Assembly: GCA_043747595.1 (NCBI GenBank)
Contig: JAYTOX010000033.1
Coordinates: 5,972 to 69,971, forward strand
Source of the DNA: JADKIH01 sp043747595
GTDB lineage: Bacteria; Bacteroidota; Bacteroidia; AKYH767-A; 2013-40CM-41-45
DNA: 64,000 bases
Direction: 5' to 3'
A program made the translations under genes and the position numbers. How positions within the stretch are numbered: the first letter of the stretch is position 1; the number at the start of each line of letters is the position of its first letter. Of this stretch, positions 27,752 through 36,148 are shown piece after piece. The notes beneath the pieces are model-generated. The model was not told where the DNA came from. It saw nothing but the letters and a program-made list of their open reading frames with translations, and did not search any database.

Positions 27752-28627
27752 TCATCCAATTTTAACACCTGTCATAGTGAGCGAACCACCTACAGCTTTG
27801 TCGTTAAAAAATTCTATGTCATCTTTTTTATCTTGAAGAGCGAGCGAATAAAGTAACGGATAATAATGGTCGGGAGTAGGAATGGCCAATGCACCTGCTA
27901 TCCCTAAATTTTGCCAATCGATTAATGCATGATGATCGCCTGATATAATTTTTTGTTTGAAAAGTTGATTCATTTCAATCGCCCAATCGAATCCGAAATT
28001 ATCATTAATATGATCGAAATCGACCATTCGCAAATTATGCACCATATTTCCCGAACCGATTATGAGAACACCTTTCTCGCGCAAAGTACTTAACTGCTTA
28101 GCTAAGTCGTAGTGATATTGACCGGGTTGATGGTAGTCGATGCTTAACTGCAATACAGGAATAGTTGCTTCAGGATACATTTGTTTTACCACCGACCAAG
28201 TACCATGGTCTAATCCCCAATCGTGATCGAGCCCTACATTAGTGCTTGTAATTATTTTTTTCGTTTCTTCTGCGAGCAACGGATTACCGGGAGCGGGATA
28301 TTGTACATCGAATAACTCCTGAGGAAATCCACCAAAATCATGAATGGTTTTTGGTTGATCCATTGCTGTTACATGAGTACCTTTAGTAAGCCAATGAGCG
28401 CTTATGCACAAAACGGCAGAAGGAGTTGGAATTTGTTTCGCCAACAATTTCCAAGTATGTGTAAATTCATTCGATTCTATACCATTCATAGGAGAACCAT
28501 GACCAATAAAAAGCACCGGCATTTTTTTTCCTGTCTTTGGTAAAGAATCACCCAACGAAGTAATTGAACTTAAAGTCATCATAGCAAATGTGCTTTTGAG
28601 AATAGTTAGAAAATGCTTTCGATCCAT
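27752..28627 (-). CDS. ygiD: 4,5-DOPA extradiol dioxygenase family protein (YgiD-like)
   Basis: This 291-residue class III extradiol dioxygenase carries the usual landmarks: VLFIGHGSPMNGIE, CISAHW, GLDHGTWSVVKQMYP, VLIIGSGNMVHNLR and TPDHYYPLLY. These supply the His ligands for the active-site metal and the catalytic His. It would open catechol rings such as DOPA. The N-terminus begins MDRKHFLTILKSTFAMMTL, a hydrophobic leader resembling a Tat-like signal with R-K in place of R-R; E. coli YgiD lacks this. A -7 box (TAACTTTG on the minus strand, 28660-28667) lies 32 bases before the start, without a good -33 partner. Confidence 0.88.
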   Translation of the reverse strand: MDRKHFLTILKSTFAMMTLSSITSLGDSLPKTGKKMPVLFIGHGSPMNGIESNEFTHTWKLLAKQIPTPSAVLCISAHWLTKGTHVTAMDQPKTIHDFGGFPQELFDVQYPAPGNPLLAEETKKIITSTNVGLDHDWGLDHGTWSVVKQMYPEATIPVLQLSIDYHQPGQYHYDLAKQLSTLREKGVLIIGSGNMVHNLRMVDFDHINDNFGFDWAIEMNQLFKQKIISGDHHALIDWQNLGIAGALAIPTPDHYYPLLYSLALQDKKDDIEFFNDKAVGGSLTMTGVKIG

Positions 28628-28760
28628 TGTATTACTTTTTTGACCAGTGAAGAGCAGATCAAAGTTAGTAATCTTCCTTCAAAATAATTGCTTCAATCAA
28701 TAAACAATTATCTAATTCTTTAATCGAAAAAATAAGTCTTAAATCTTAACCCAAACCAAT

Positions 28761-29450
28761 TCACACATTCAGTAAACGCAGCGCCTCCTTTTTACTCAAC
28801 GGTTTTAATTCATGTTTTTCAACGAAAGAAATAACCCATTGAGAATTTGTTCGAGAATACTGTCGAAGGGCCCAACCAATTGCTTTTTGAAGGAAGAATT
28901 CTTTTGACGTATTATTTTCCATAATTCTATCACTCAACCATTTCAAATCGGTGTTCTCTTTGTAATTCAGCTGGAAAATAATACACGCCCTTCGTTTCCA
29001 AAAATCAGTTGATTGACTCCACGATTTTAATTCACTTAAGTAATCACCTTTATGATTTTCATAATACGGCCCAATCACTTTTGAACAAATGGTATCGACA
29101 CTATCCCACCACGAATTTGTTTCGATGAGGTATTCAAAAAAATCGACCGACAAATCCTTCACCATTTTTTTATTTTTAGCCAATAGATCGCAGGCTACAT
29201 AATGATATTCACGAAAAGGCATTTGCCATAAATGACGAACTACCAATTCTAATTCTTTTGCATCGTTCGGTTTATAAACTACAAATAATTCCTTTTGAAT
29301 AAAGTCGCGCATCGGTCGATTTAAACCTAAAAACTCGAACCGATCTTTCATATATGCTTTCATTGCGATCGCATTTTCGGCATCAGCATTTTCATCGAAA
29401 AGATTTTTTAGCTCTTTAAGGAACTGCTTTTGATTTATTTTTTCACTCAT
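28761..29450 (-). CDS. AlkD-like DNA alkylation repair protein
   Basis: This 229-residue all-helical HEAT-like repeat protein matches the AlkD family: MKAYMKDRFEFLGLNRPMRDF near the N-terminus and NSWWDSVDTICSKVIGPYY in the middle, where Trp and Asp line the lesion site in AlkD. LQKAIGWALRQYSRTN lies near the C-terminus. It would excise N3- and N7-alkylated purines without flipping them. It is next to mutS in the same orientation, 83 bases downstream, so it may be expressed with it as a repair pair. Confidence 0.9.
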   Translation of the reverse strand: MSEKINQKQFLKELKNLFDENADAENAIAMKAYMKDRFEFLGLNRPMRDFIQKELFVVYKPNDAKELELVVRHLWQMPFREYHYVACDLLAKNKKMVKDLSVDFFEYLIETNSWWDSVDTICSKVIGPYYENHKGDYLSELKSWSQSTDFWKRRACIIFQLNYKENTDLKWLSDRIMENNTSKEFFLQKAIGWALRQYSRTNSQWVISFVEKHELKPLSKKEALRLLNV

Positions 29451-29533
29451 GAATATTGAAAGCTGAAACTTATACTAAAATATCATCAATAATAGTCTCT
29501 TCTTAAAAAGAATTTTTCATCTTGAACTAACTT

Positions 29534-32146
29534 TTACTTCGCACCAACAATTTTTTTAATCTCGTTGAGTTTGTTCAGCGCTTGTAAGGGAGTAAGATGA
29601 TCTATGTCGATGTTTTGAATCTCTTCTCGAATTTGTTCAAGAACCGGATCATCTAATTTGAAAAAACTCAACTGAACATCATTTGAAGCAAGCGATTTTT
29701 TTAAGTTAGCCGGTTCAGTACGCGACGCTTCGAGCTGCTTCAACATTTCTTGCGCTCTATTAACAACTCTGGAAGGAATTCCTGCCATCTTCGCTACATG
29801 AATTCCAAAAGAGTGTTCGCTGCCTCCTTGAACTAGTTTTCGTAAAAAGACAACAGTATTCGTAAGCTCTTTTACAGTAACATGAAAGTTCCGAATACGA
29901 GGAAAGAGCACTTCCATTTCATTCAACTCATGATAGTGAGTCGCAAATAATGTTTTAGCACGTGTACTTCCGTTTTCATGAAGATATTCGGCAATAGCCC
30001 ACGCAATACTAATTCCGTCGTAAGTAGAAGTACCTCGACCAATTTCATCGAGTAAAATCAAACTACGATCTGAAATATTATGAAGGATGCTGGCAGTTTC
30101 ATTCATCTCAACCATAAAAGTTGATTCACCACTAGAAATATTATCGCTCGCTCCTACTCTGGTAAAAATCTTTTCTACAATGCCAATTTCAGCAGCAGAA
30201 GCCGGAACAAAACTTCCTGTTTGCGCCATCAAAGTAATCAAGGCTGTTTGTCGAAGAATGGCCGACTTACCCGACATATTGGGACCGGTGATCATTAATA
30301 TTTGCTGGCCTTCAGGATCTAAATAAATATCGTTTGCAATAAACTTTTCTCCTTCCGGCAATTGCTTTTCAATTACAGGATGACGTCCGTTTTTTATGTC
30401 GATGATTTTTGAATCATTTACATGAGGCCTAACATAATTATTTTTTAGTGCAGTAGTAGAAAATGACAGCAAACAATCAAGACGCGCAATTAACGATGCG
30501 TTCAATTGTATTGGCTGAATGTATTCTATAATTGCTTGAACAAGATCATTGAATAAGTTTGTTTCGAGCGCCAGAATTTTTTCCTCCGCGCCTAAAATTT
30601 TTTCTTCATATATTTTTAACTCTTCCGTAATATATCTTTCAGCATTTGTTAAAGTTTGCTTCCTCGTCCATTCAGCAGGAACTTTGTCTTTGTGCGTATG
30701 CGTTACTTCAATGTAATAACCGTAAACATTGTTGAAACCTACTTTCAACGAGGTGATTCCTGTTTTTTCTGCTTCTCGCTGTTGCATCTGAAGCAAATAA
30801 TCTTTTCCATGCAAGGCAATATCACGCAATTCATCTAACTCAACATTTACCCCTTGATTTATTACGCCTCCTTTATGAACCAATACAGGAGCATCGGAAT
30901 GAAGTTCTTTAATAATTCGATCTTTGATAATCGAACAAGTATTTAATTGATCGGCAATAATACGAATCGCTTTATTTTCCGTATTCAAACACGACTCACG
31001 AACCGATTGAACCATTTCTAATGCGCGACGAAGTTGTTGTACTTCTCGAGGTGAAATTTTTCCCAGGGCAACTTTTGAAATCAATCGTTCTAAATCGCCT
31101 ACTTGTTTTAAATGATTTTCAACGATCGACGAAAATTCCGGATGATCGAGAAAATAAGTAACAGCATTTTGTCGCTCTTCAATAACAGCAGCATCTTTTA
31201 AAGGAAGAAGCAACCATCTTTTTAGCAATCGACCGCCCATAGGAGTAACTGTATGATCGATAACATCTATAAGAGCGACTGCATTTTCGTGACTACTATC
31301 GATCAACTCCAGATTTCTAATAGTAAATTTATCGAGCCAAACATAAAGATCTTCATCAATGCGAGCAATACCGCTGATGTGTTTTAATTGTTCTTGACGA
31401 GTATCCGAAACATAATGCATGGCAGCACCGGCAGCAATAATTGCAAGTGGCATTTCTTCAATTCCAAATCCTTTGAGCGACACCATTCCGAAATGTTTCA
31501 ACAATAGCTCACGCGTATAATCTTCTTTAAACACCCACTCGTCGATCGAAAAATTATAGAACCGAGAATATTTTTCAGCAATTTCTTTTCTGAACGATTT
31601 AGAATAGACTATTTCATTTGGATTAAAATTCTGTAATAATTTTTCAATGTAATTTTCATTGCCTTGTGCAACTAAAAATTCACCTGTGCTAATATCGATA
31701 AAAGCGATGCCGATCGAATTGCCGTCGAAGTGTAATGAGGCAAGAAAATTATTTTTTTTATGATCGAGAATTTTGTCGTTGTAAGAAACTCCGGGGCTTA
31801 CTAATTCCGTTACGCCTCTTTTGACGATGGTTTTAGTCAGCTTAGGATCTTCTAACTGATCGCAAATAGCTACACGCAGACCGGCTCGTACAAGGCGAGG
31901 CAGATACGTATCGAGCGAATGATGCGGGAAGCCGGCCAATTCGATAAACGCAGCGCTGCCATTGGCTCTACGCGTAAGAACGATTCCTAAGATTCCGGCT
32001 GCTTTGATAGCATCTGCTCCAAAAGTTTCATAAAAATCGCCGACGCGAAATAGTAATAGCGCCTCAGGGTATTTAGCCTTGATGCCATAATACTGTTTCA
32101 TAAGTGGTGTTTCAACGACACCTGTTTTTGTTTCTTCCTTCAACAA
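29534..32146 (-). CDS. mutS: DNA mismatch repair protein MutS
   Basis: This full-length 870-residue MutS recognises mismatches and signals to MutL. Its N-terminal domain has the Phe-x-Glu wedge (FRVGDFYETF; F38, E40). The connector, lever and clamp domains follow, and the ATPase domain has Walker A GPNMSGKS at 621-628, STFMVEM, and DEIGRGTSTYDG with HYHEL. The C-terminal beta-clamp/dimer region (LKKSLASNDVQLSFFKLDD) is intact. It is divergent from the trmH-like gene, with 32 bp between the starts. Confidence 0.97.
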   Translation of the reverse strand: MLKEETKTGVVETPLMKQYYGIKAKYPEALLLFRVGDFYETFGADAIKAAGILGIVLTRRANGSAAFIELAGFPHHSLDTYLPRLVRAGLRVAICDQLEDPKLTKTIVKRGVTELVSPGVSYNDKILDHKKNNFLASLHFDGNSIGIAFIDISTGEFLVAQGNENYIEKLLQNFNPNEIVYSKSFRKEIAEKYSRFYNFSIDEWVFKEDYTRELLLKHFGMVSLKGFGIEEMPLAIIAAGAAMHYVSDTRQEQLKHISGIARIDEDLYVWLDKFTIRNLELIDSSHENAVALIDVIDHTVTPMGGRLLKRWLLLPLKDAAVIEERQNAVTYFLDHPEFSSIVENHLKQVGDLERLISKVALGKISPREVQQLRRALEMVQSVRESCLNTENKAIRIIADQLNTCSIIKDRIIKELHSDAPVLVHKGGVINQGVNVELDELRDIALHGKDYLLQMQQREAEKTGITSLKVGFNNVYGYYIEVTHTHKDKVPAEWTRKQTLTNAERYITEELKIYEEKILGAEEKILALETNLFNDLVQAIIEYIQPIQLNASLIARLDCLLSFSTTALKNNYVRPHVNDSKIIDIKNGRHPVIEKQLPEGEKFIANDIYLDPEGQQILMITGPNMSGKSAILRQTALITLMAQTGSFVPASAAEIGIVEKIFTRVGASDNISSGESTFMVEMNETASILHNISDRSLILLDEIGRGTSTYDGISIAWAIAEYLHENGSTRAKTLFATHYHELNEMEVLFPRIRNFHVTVKELTNTVVFLRKLVQGGSEHSFGIHVAKMAGIPSRVVNRAQEMLKQLEASRTEPANLKKSLASNDVQLSFFKLDDPVLEQIREEIQNIDIDHLTPLQALNKLNEIKKIVGAK

Positions 32147-32178
32147 GTTTTTGCTTCTTTGCAGTAATTAATAAATCT

Positions 32179-32715
32179 ATGCGCAAGATACAAAATGAAG
32201 ACTTGGGTCGGTTAACTGTTGATGATTTTAAAAGTGCTCAAAAACGGCCAATTATAATCGTGCTCGACGATGTGCGAAGTCTGAACAATATCGGTTCGGT
32301 TTTTAGAACGGCTGATGCTTTTCGGTGCACAGCTATTTATTTATGCGGAATTACGGCCACACCTCCGCATCGAGAAATACATAAAACAGCCTTGGGAGCA
32401 GAAGATTCAGTTGAATGGAAATATGAAAAAGACATCGTTTCTGCTATCAATCAACTAAAAAAAGATGGCTATAAAATCGTTGGCATAGAACAAGCAGAAG
32501 GAGGCGTGATGCTAGATGCGTTTGAAATAGATGGAAACGAAAAATATGCGTTTATTTTTGGCCATGAAATTCACGGCGTAAGCGATCAGGCATTGGCTCT
32601 TTGTGATACAGCTATCGAAATACCGCAAGACGGAACAAAACATTCACTCAATATTTCAGTGTGCGCAGGAATTGTAATGTGGGATTATGTTTTGAAAACG
32701 AAAAAAAGCAGTTAA
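32179..32715 (+). CDS. TrmH/SpoU-family RNA 2'-O-methyltransferase
   Basis: Starting at ATG 32179 (MRKIQNEDLGRL) this is a 178-residue SPOUT methyltransferase. An upstream frame to 32104 would run into mutS coding sequence. Landmarks are the Asn-rich motif 1 (VLDDVRSLNNIGSVFRTADA), motif 2 (YAFIFGHEIHGVSDQAL) and motif 3 (IPQDGTKHSLNISVCAGIVMWDYV), which form the trefoil-knot SAM site. It would 2'-O-methylate a tRNA or rRNA ribose. The last codons (WDYVLKTKK) lie in a 29-bp direct repeat whose second copy is at 33758 and reads WDYVLKTKK followed by a stop. Confidence 0.92.
   Translation: MRKIQNEDLGRLTVDDFKSAQKRPIIIVLDDVRSLNNIGSVFRTADAFRCTAIYLCGITATPPHREIHKTALGAEDSVEWKYEKDIVSAINQLKKDGYKIVGIEQAEGGVMLDAFEIDGNEKYAFIFGHEIHGVSDQALALCDTAIEIPQDGTKHSLNISVCAGIVMWDYVLKTKKSS
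32678..32706 (+). repeat. 29-bp perfect direct repeat, copy 1 (3' end of trmH-like gene)
   Basis: This stretch recurs exactly at 33758-33786, 1080 bp downstream. Copy 1 is inside the coding end of the trmH-like gene. The sequence between the copies holds the toxin-antitoxin pair. The pattern resembles integration at a gene 3' end with restoration of that end. Confidence 0.85.
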
Positions 32716-32882
32716 GAAGTTAAGATTTAATCGCACTATTTTAAAACCTTATTGACGCAAAATTATAACAAACTTAAATTTGAAGTGAAAAGAATAATAG
32801 AACAAGGAGTATATCGAAGCTGAGCAAAGGCTACAAGACAAGTGCAATTTTAATGTTTACTTCGTATACAATCAATTCACTT

Positions 32883-33188
32883 TTATAATTTAATTGAAAG
32901 TAATAATTGACCTCCTAGGCCAAGTTCTACAATTTTTTGAAGTGTTGAGATTCGTACCTCCTTAATATTATTCTCAATCTTCGAAATGTAGGATTTTGTA
33001 GTTCCAACTTTTTCTGCCAGCTCAGCTTGAGTCATGCCTTTTAATACCCGAGCTTCGTGAATTAATGCTCCAAGCTTAAAATTTTCGTAGCCCGCCTCAA
33101 GCTGATCGCGTTTTGCAACTCCACGCTTTCCATAGTGAACTTCTTTAAATTGATCGAGCGTTAATATGTTACTTTTTTTCGCTTTCAT
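32883..33188 (-). CDS. higA: HigA-type antitoxin (XRE HTH)
   Basis: This 101-residue antitoxin has a helix-turn-helix of the XRE/Cro type at residues ~43-97 (LIHEARVLKGMTQAELAEKVGTTKSYISKIEN, here split by its turn). An N-terminal Lys-rich extension could contact the toxin. It would neutralise the RelE/ParE-like toxin and repress the operon. The toxin gene comes first and overlaps it by 20 bases, the gene order of HigBA systems, which implies translational coupling. The palindrome upstream of the toxin is the likely operator. Confidence 0.88.
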   Translation of the reverse strand: MKAKKSNILTLDQFKEVHYGKRGVAKRDQLEAGYENFKLGALIHEARVLKGMTQAELAEKVGTTKSYISKIENNIKEVRISTLQKIVELGLGGQLLLSIKL

Positions 33189-33438
33189 ATTCCTTTTTAA
33201 TTTTTAATGCTTTATCAATTTCATTTTTTGGTGTTTTCTGTGACTTCTTTTGAAAACCATTTGCTAGTACGACTAATTGACCTTGATCGAAAAAACAAAA
33301 AATATGAAAGATATCTCTACCCTTTTGAATTCGTATTTCATAAAGCCCGTCTGTGTTCTCGATATGTTTGAGATAGCTTTCAGGAATTTTTTGAAGGTCT
33401 TCAATTAATTCAAAAGTCCAAATAATCTTATCTTTCAC
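33169..33438 (-). CDS. higB: HigB/RelE-family toxin, probably missing its normal start codon
   Basis: The only usable start in frame is GTG 33438, giving 89 residues (MKDKIIWTFELIEDL ... DGLYEIRIQKGRDIFHIFCFF ... GFQKKSQKTP). Family members usually begin about 25 residues earlier with a FYKDYF-like strand. Exactly that sequence (VVFYKDYFQNFFEKQRRK) is present in frame just upstream, 33439-33501, but without ATG, GTG or TTG between the in-frame TAA (33508-33510) and 33438. The normal start therefore appears mutated, or initiation is non-canonical. In the family the toxin is a ribosome-dependent mRNA interferase. Activity of a truncated form is doubtful. Confidence 0.75.
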   Translation of the reverse strand: MKDKIIWTFELIEDLQKIPESYLKHIENTDGLYEIRIQKGRDIFHIFCFFDQGQLVVLANGFQKKSQKTPKNEIDKALKIKKEYESEKK

Positions 33439-33757
33439 TTTTCTTCTCTGCTTTTCAAAGAAATTTTGAAAGTAATCTTTGTAAAAAACGACTGCCGGAA
33501 CTTCCTCTTAATGCTCACCTTGCAAAGATAATCATAGTTGTACTTAAGTGCAACTATTTTAAAATAAAATTATTGCTAAAGCAAAATATGAATTTGAAAA
33601 AACCTAAAACAAAATAAAATACTTTAGTAATTATTTCGACTCTCTTATATATTTTAATAGCTAATAATAGCTTCTTATATTCTCGGAACACAATAGAGCC
33701 GGTTGAATGCATAGACATGCACTCTTCATACTACCTTCCGCAGCGGCTGCATTCTAC
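33439..33757. other. Non-coding flank of the toxin-antitoxin pair
   Basis: Apart from the higBA promoter/operator and the in-frame upstream remnant of the toxin (33439-33507), this A/T-rich stretch has no gene. Near its right end are two small palindromes, TGCAT-AGAC-ATGCA and GCAGC-G-GCTGC (about 33705-33752), directly before the second copy of the direct repeat. Confidence 0.5.
33523..33555 (-). promoter_or_regulatory. higBA promoter with overlapping palindromic operator
   Basis: On the minus strand a -7 box TATCTTTG (33530-33523) lies 20 bp from GTTG (33554-33551), one base off the -33 consensus. A 20-bp palindrome at 33536-33555 (AGTTG-N10-CAACT with ACTTAAGT at the centre, one mismatched pair) spans the -33 box and spacer. 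This is the expected place for a HigA operator giving autorepression. Confidence 0.65.
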
Positions 33758-33786
33758 TGTGGGATTATGTTTTGAAAACGAAAAAA
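33758..33786 (+). repeat. 29-bp perfect direct repeat, copy 2
   Basis: It is an exact copy of 32678-32706. In the trmH frame this copy encodes the same C-terminal residues and runs directly into TAA, and a terminator stem follows at 33807. It therefore looks like the original gene end displaced by about 1.08 kb. Confidence 0.85.
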
Positions 33787-33806
33787 TAAAAATCATTCAT
33801 AATAAA

Positions 33807-33838
33807 AAAGGAGTAACAGCCTTAGCCATTACTCCTTT
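33807..33838 (-). terminator. Rho-independent terminator after the OmpA-like gene
   Basis: A perfect 10-bp stem (AAAGGAGTAA / TTACTCCTTT) with a 12-base loop lies 25 bases past the minus-strand stop. A run of A on the + strand at its left gives a U-tract for minus-strand transcripts. It may also have terminated trmH-like transcripts from the other side. Confidence 0.85.
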
Positions 33839-33862
33839 GTAATTATTTTTTTCGCTTTGTTG

Positions 33863-35338
33863 TTATTCTACTACTGAAAAATCGACACGACGATTAATTG
33901 GATGTTTGCCGGTGATAGGATCATTTTTACCAAGTGTTGAAGTACTTAAACGAGCCGGATCAATATTGAAACGTTTTACTAAATGCTTTTTCACTGCTTC
34001 AGCACGACGTTGTCCTAATTTAATATTGTATTCCACACTTGCTCGTAAGTCACAGTTTCCTGTAAGTAAAAACTTCACATCAGGATTCTTTTTCATTACC
34101 AATGCAATGTCGGCAAGTGTCTCATCATACTTCTTCTGAATCACATCGCTGTTCAAATCGAAGAAGATCGAAGGAAGATAACCGTTTGAAGCCATCACCG
34201 ACGACTCTCCGCCTTTTCTAACACCCGGACCATTTTGAATTGTCACTCCTTGATTATTAATCAAGCTACCTTTAGCAGTACTTGGTTCCATGTCTTTTGT
34301 GTCAGGAATTCCGTCACCATCGCTATCTATTTCTCGTCCTGCTGCATCTACTTTAGCCATCTTAGCAGAGAACGGTTCAGAATCTTTGATATCCGGAACA
34401 CCGTCACCATCAGAATCGATCGACGTACCATCGCCATATACTTTTGTTCCTTCAGGAGTGTCAGGTTCTTTATCAAATATATCTGCTACTCCATCTTTGT
34501 CGCTGTCTTTTGTCATAAGATCAACCTTATCTTTCATATCGTAAAGATCGGCATACACACTGTGCAACGGATTGTACCATTCGGCCACGTGCTCTTTTTT
34601 ACCTATATGATATGTCAATCCAACATTCATGTAAGAGTAGTCATCATTTTCCGATAACAAACGATACCAACCATCCAATTTGTCGAAGTTCGTTGTACGC
34701 AAGGAATATTCTCCTGTAATCGAGAAATGTTTTGAGATTCGATATTTAACACCTAGTGTAAAAGGAATTACAAGTTCAGAACTGTTTTGATACGATTGCT
34801 GACGGATAGAATCGGTTTGAACATAATAACCCGATGTGTATGTTAATCCTCCGTCTTTAGAAACATGCGGATTGTATTTAATAATTCCTGCTCCAACCGA
34901 TGCATAGATTGCAAGATTAGGAGTACGTTTCAAAAAAGAAATATTACCTAGTTGAAAGAAGGCGTTGATAGTTACATCGTACAACAAATCGGTATGATAA
35001 CGATATTGCGGTTTGTTCGAATCGATGCCGCTCATTTTGCCGGTAATAAATTTTCCTTGAATGGCAAAAGAGTGAGTTAAGAATTTAGAGATATCGAAAC
35101 CGAAAGCTAATTCTCGTTTCACATTAGCAGCAGAAATTGTACTTGCAGAAATATCAGTATTCGGATATGTAAGTCCTATGTGGCCTGATATATCCCAATT
35201 ATTGAAATGGCTTATGTACGGCATTTTGTCGCTCTTAATGCTCACATGCGCACTGTCGCGAGTTACGACCGATTGAGCAGAAATAGTTTTGGCGCTACCT
35301 GTTACCAGCAGTGCAAAGAGGATAGTAAAAATTCTCAT
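33863..35338 (-). CDS. OmpA-family outer-membrane protein with thrombospondin type 3 repeats
   Basis: Start ATG 35338 (MRIFTILFALLVTGSAKTISAQ) gives a clean signal peptide and 491 residues; a longer frame to 35425 has no signal and is rejected. Residues ~30-260 look like an outer-membrane beta-barrel (many Gly/aromatic strands: FGFDISKFLTHSFAIQGKF, SITGEYSLRTTNF). Four DxDxDG-type calcium-binding TSP3 repeats follow at ~275-365 (DSDKDGVADIFD, DSDGDGVPDIKD). The C-terminal OmpA domain (PSIFFDLNSDVIQ ... GNCDLRASVEYNIKLGQRRAEAV ... RRVDFSVV) would bind peptidoglycan. It has its own promoter and terminator and is therefore monocistronic. Confidence 0.93.
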   Translation of the reverse strand: MRIFTILFALLVTGSAKTISAQSVVTRDSAHVSIKSDKMPYISHFNNWDISGHIGLTYPNTDISASTISAANVKRELAFGFDISKFLTHSFAIQGKFITGKMSGIDSNKPQYRYHTDLLYDVTINAFFQLGNISFLKRTPNLAIYASVGAGIIKYNPHVSKDGGLTYTSGYYVQTDSIRQQSYQNSSELVIPFTLGVKYRISKHFSITGEYSLRTTNFDKLDGWYRLLSENDDYSYMNVGLTYHIGKKEHVAEWYNPLHSVYADLYDMKDKVDLMTKDSDKDGVADIFDKEPDTPEGTKVYGDGTSIDSDGDGVPDIKDSEPFSAKMAKVDAAGREIDSDGDGIPDTKDMEPSTAKGSLINNQGVTIQNGPGVRKGGESSVMASNGYLPSIFFDLNSDVIQKKYDETLADIALVMKKNPDVKFLLTGNCDLRASVEYNIKLGQRRAEAVKKHLVKRFNIDPARLSTSTLGKNDPITGKHPINRRVDFSVVE

Positions 35339-35395
35339 TGTGCAGATTGTTGTTTCTAAGCCGAAAGCCCTATTGGACGTGGGATTGACGGTATG

Positions 35396-35426
35396 CAAAT
35401 TTAAGAAACCATTCTTCAAATGCAAG
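35396..35426 (-). promoter_or_regulatory. Promoter of the OmpA-like gene
   Basis: On the minus strand TAAATTTG (35403-35396) is preceded, 19 bp away, by CTTG (35426-35423), one base off TTTG. The start site would be near 35389, about 50 nt before ATG 35338. This supports that ATG over the longer frame, whose start at 35425 would lie inside the promoter. Confidence 0.6.
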
Positions 35427-35442
35427 TCATTTTGGTGGAAAG

Positions 35443-36102
35443 CTATTCTTGAATATCCGATAAAAAGACACGATGGATGCCCGGAGAAAAGTCTTTTTTG
35501 AGCAATTCCAATATTTTCTCATAATGCTCTTCCACATTTACGAAATCGATCTGGTTCGTATCGATCACTACAATTGGGAAACCACTTTGCTGCTTAAAAA
35601 ACTCCCAGTATCCTTTTTCTAGACTTTCAAGGTAGTCGTCGGTGATATTTTTTTCATATTCTCTGCCGCGCTTTTCAATATTTTTCCTCAACTCAGAAAC
35701 ATCTTTATGCAAGTATATAAGAATATCCGGTTTTGGTAAATGAGGGTTTATAATATGAAAAAGTCGTTGATACAGCTGATTTTCGTCGTTTTTAAGAGTG
35801 ATCGTCGCAAAAATAAGCGACTTACTCAATAAATAATCGGAAATGGTTTGCTGACGAAAAAGTTCGCGTGGCGCCAACTCATCGTTTAGCTGTTGGTAAC
35901 GATCGGCCAAAAAAGAAAGCTCGAGCGGAAAAGCATACCGTTGCGGTTGCTCATAAAATAACGGCAAAAAAGGATTGTCGGCAAAACGTTCGAGCACCAA
36001 TTTACCATTATGATCGTCGGCCAAACGAGTAGCAAGCGATGTTTTTCCGGTACCGATGTTCCCTTCCACAACAATGTAATCGTATTTTAACTTTTTGGTC
36101 AT
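35443..36102 (-). CDS. Deoxynucleoside kinase
   Basis: This 219-residue dNK-family kinase has P-loop GNIGTGKT (residues 14-21), the substrate segment LERFADNPFLPLFYEQPQRYAFPLE (split here by family blocks), the DRYQQL motif and the LID arginines in EKRGREYEKNI. It would phosphorylate deoxyadenosine or deoxyguanosine in the salvage pathway. It follows folK by 46 bases in the same direction, a pairing often seen in Bacteroidota. Its 3' end lies beside the promoter of the OmpA-like gene. Confidence 0.93.
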   Translation of the reverse strand: MTKKLKYDYIVVEGNIGTGKTSLATRLADDHNGKLVLERFADNPFLPLFYEQPQRYAFPLELSFLADRYQQLNDELAPRELFRQQTISDYLLSKSLIFATITLKNDENQLYQRLFHIINPHLPKPDILIYLHKDVSELRKNIEKRGREYEKNITDDYLESLEKGYWEFFKQQSGFPIVVIDTNQIDFVNVEEHYEKILELLKKDFSPGIHRVFLSDIQE

Positions 36103-36148
36103 CGGCTATTTTTGCTCGGCGAAAATCGTGTTAAAAACTCAATTCTTT

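Noticed and set aside
34235..34657. Overlapping plus-strand frames opposite the TSP3 repeats
   Set aside because: They are created by the repeated Asp/Gly codons of the OmpA-like gene on the other strand.
35338..35425. Longer N-terminus for the OmpA-like protein
   Set aside because: It would remove the signal peptide from the N-terminus and start inside the promoter boxes.
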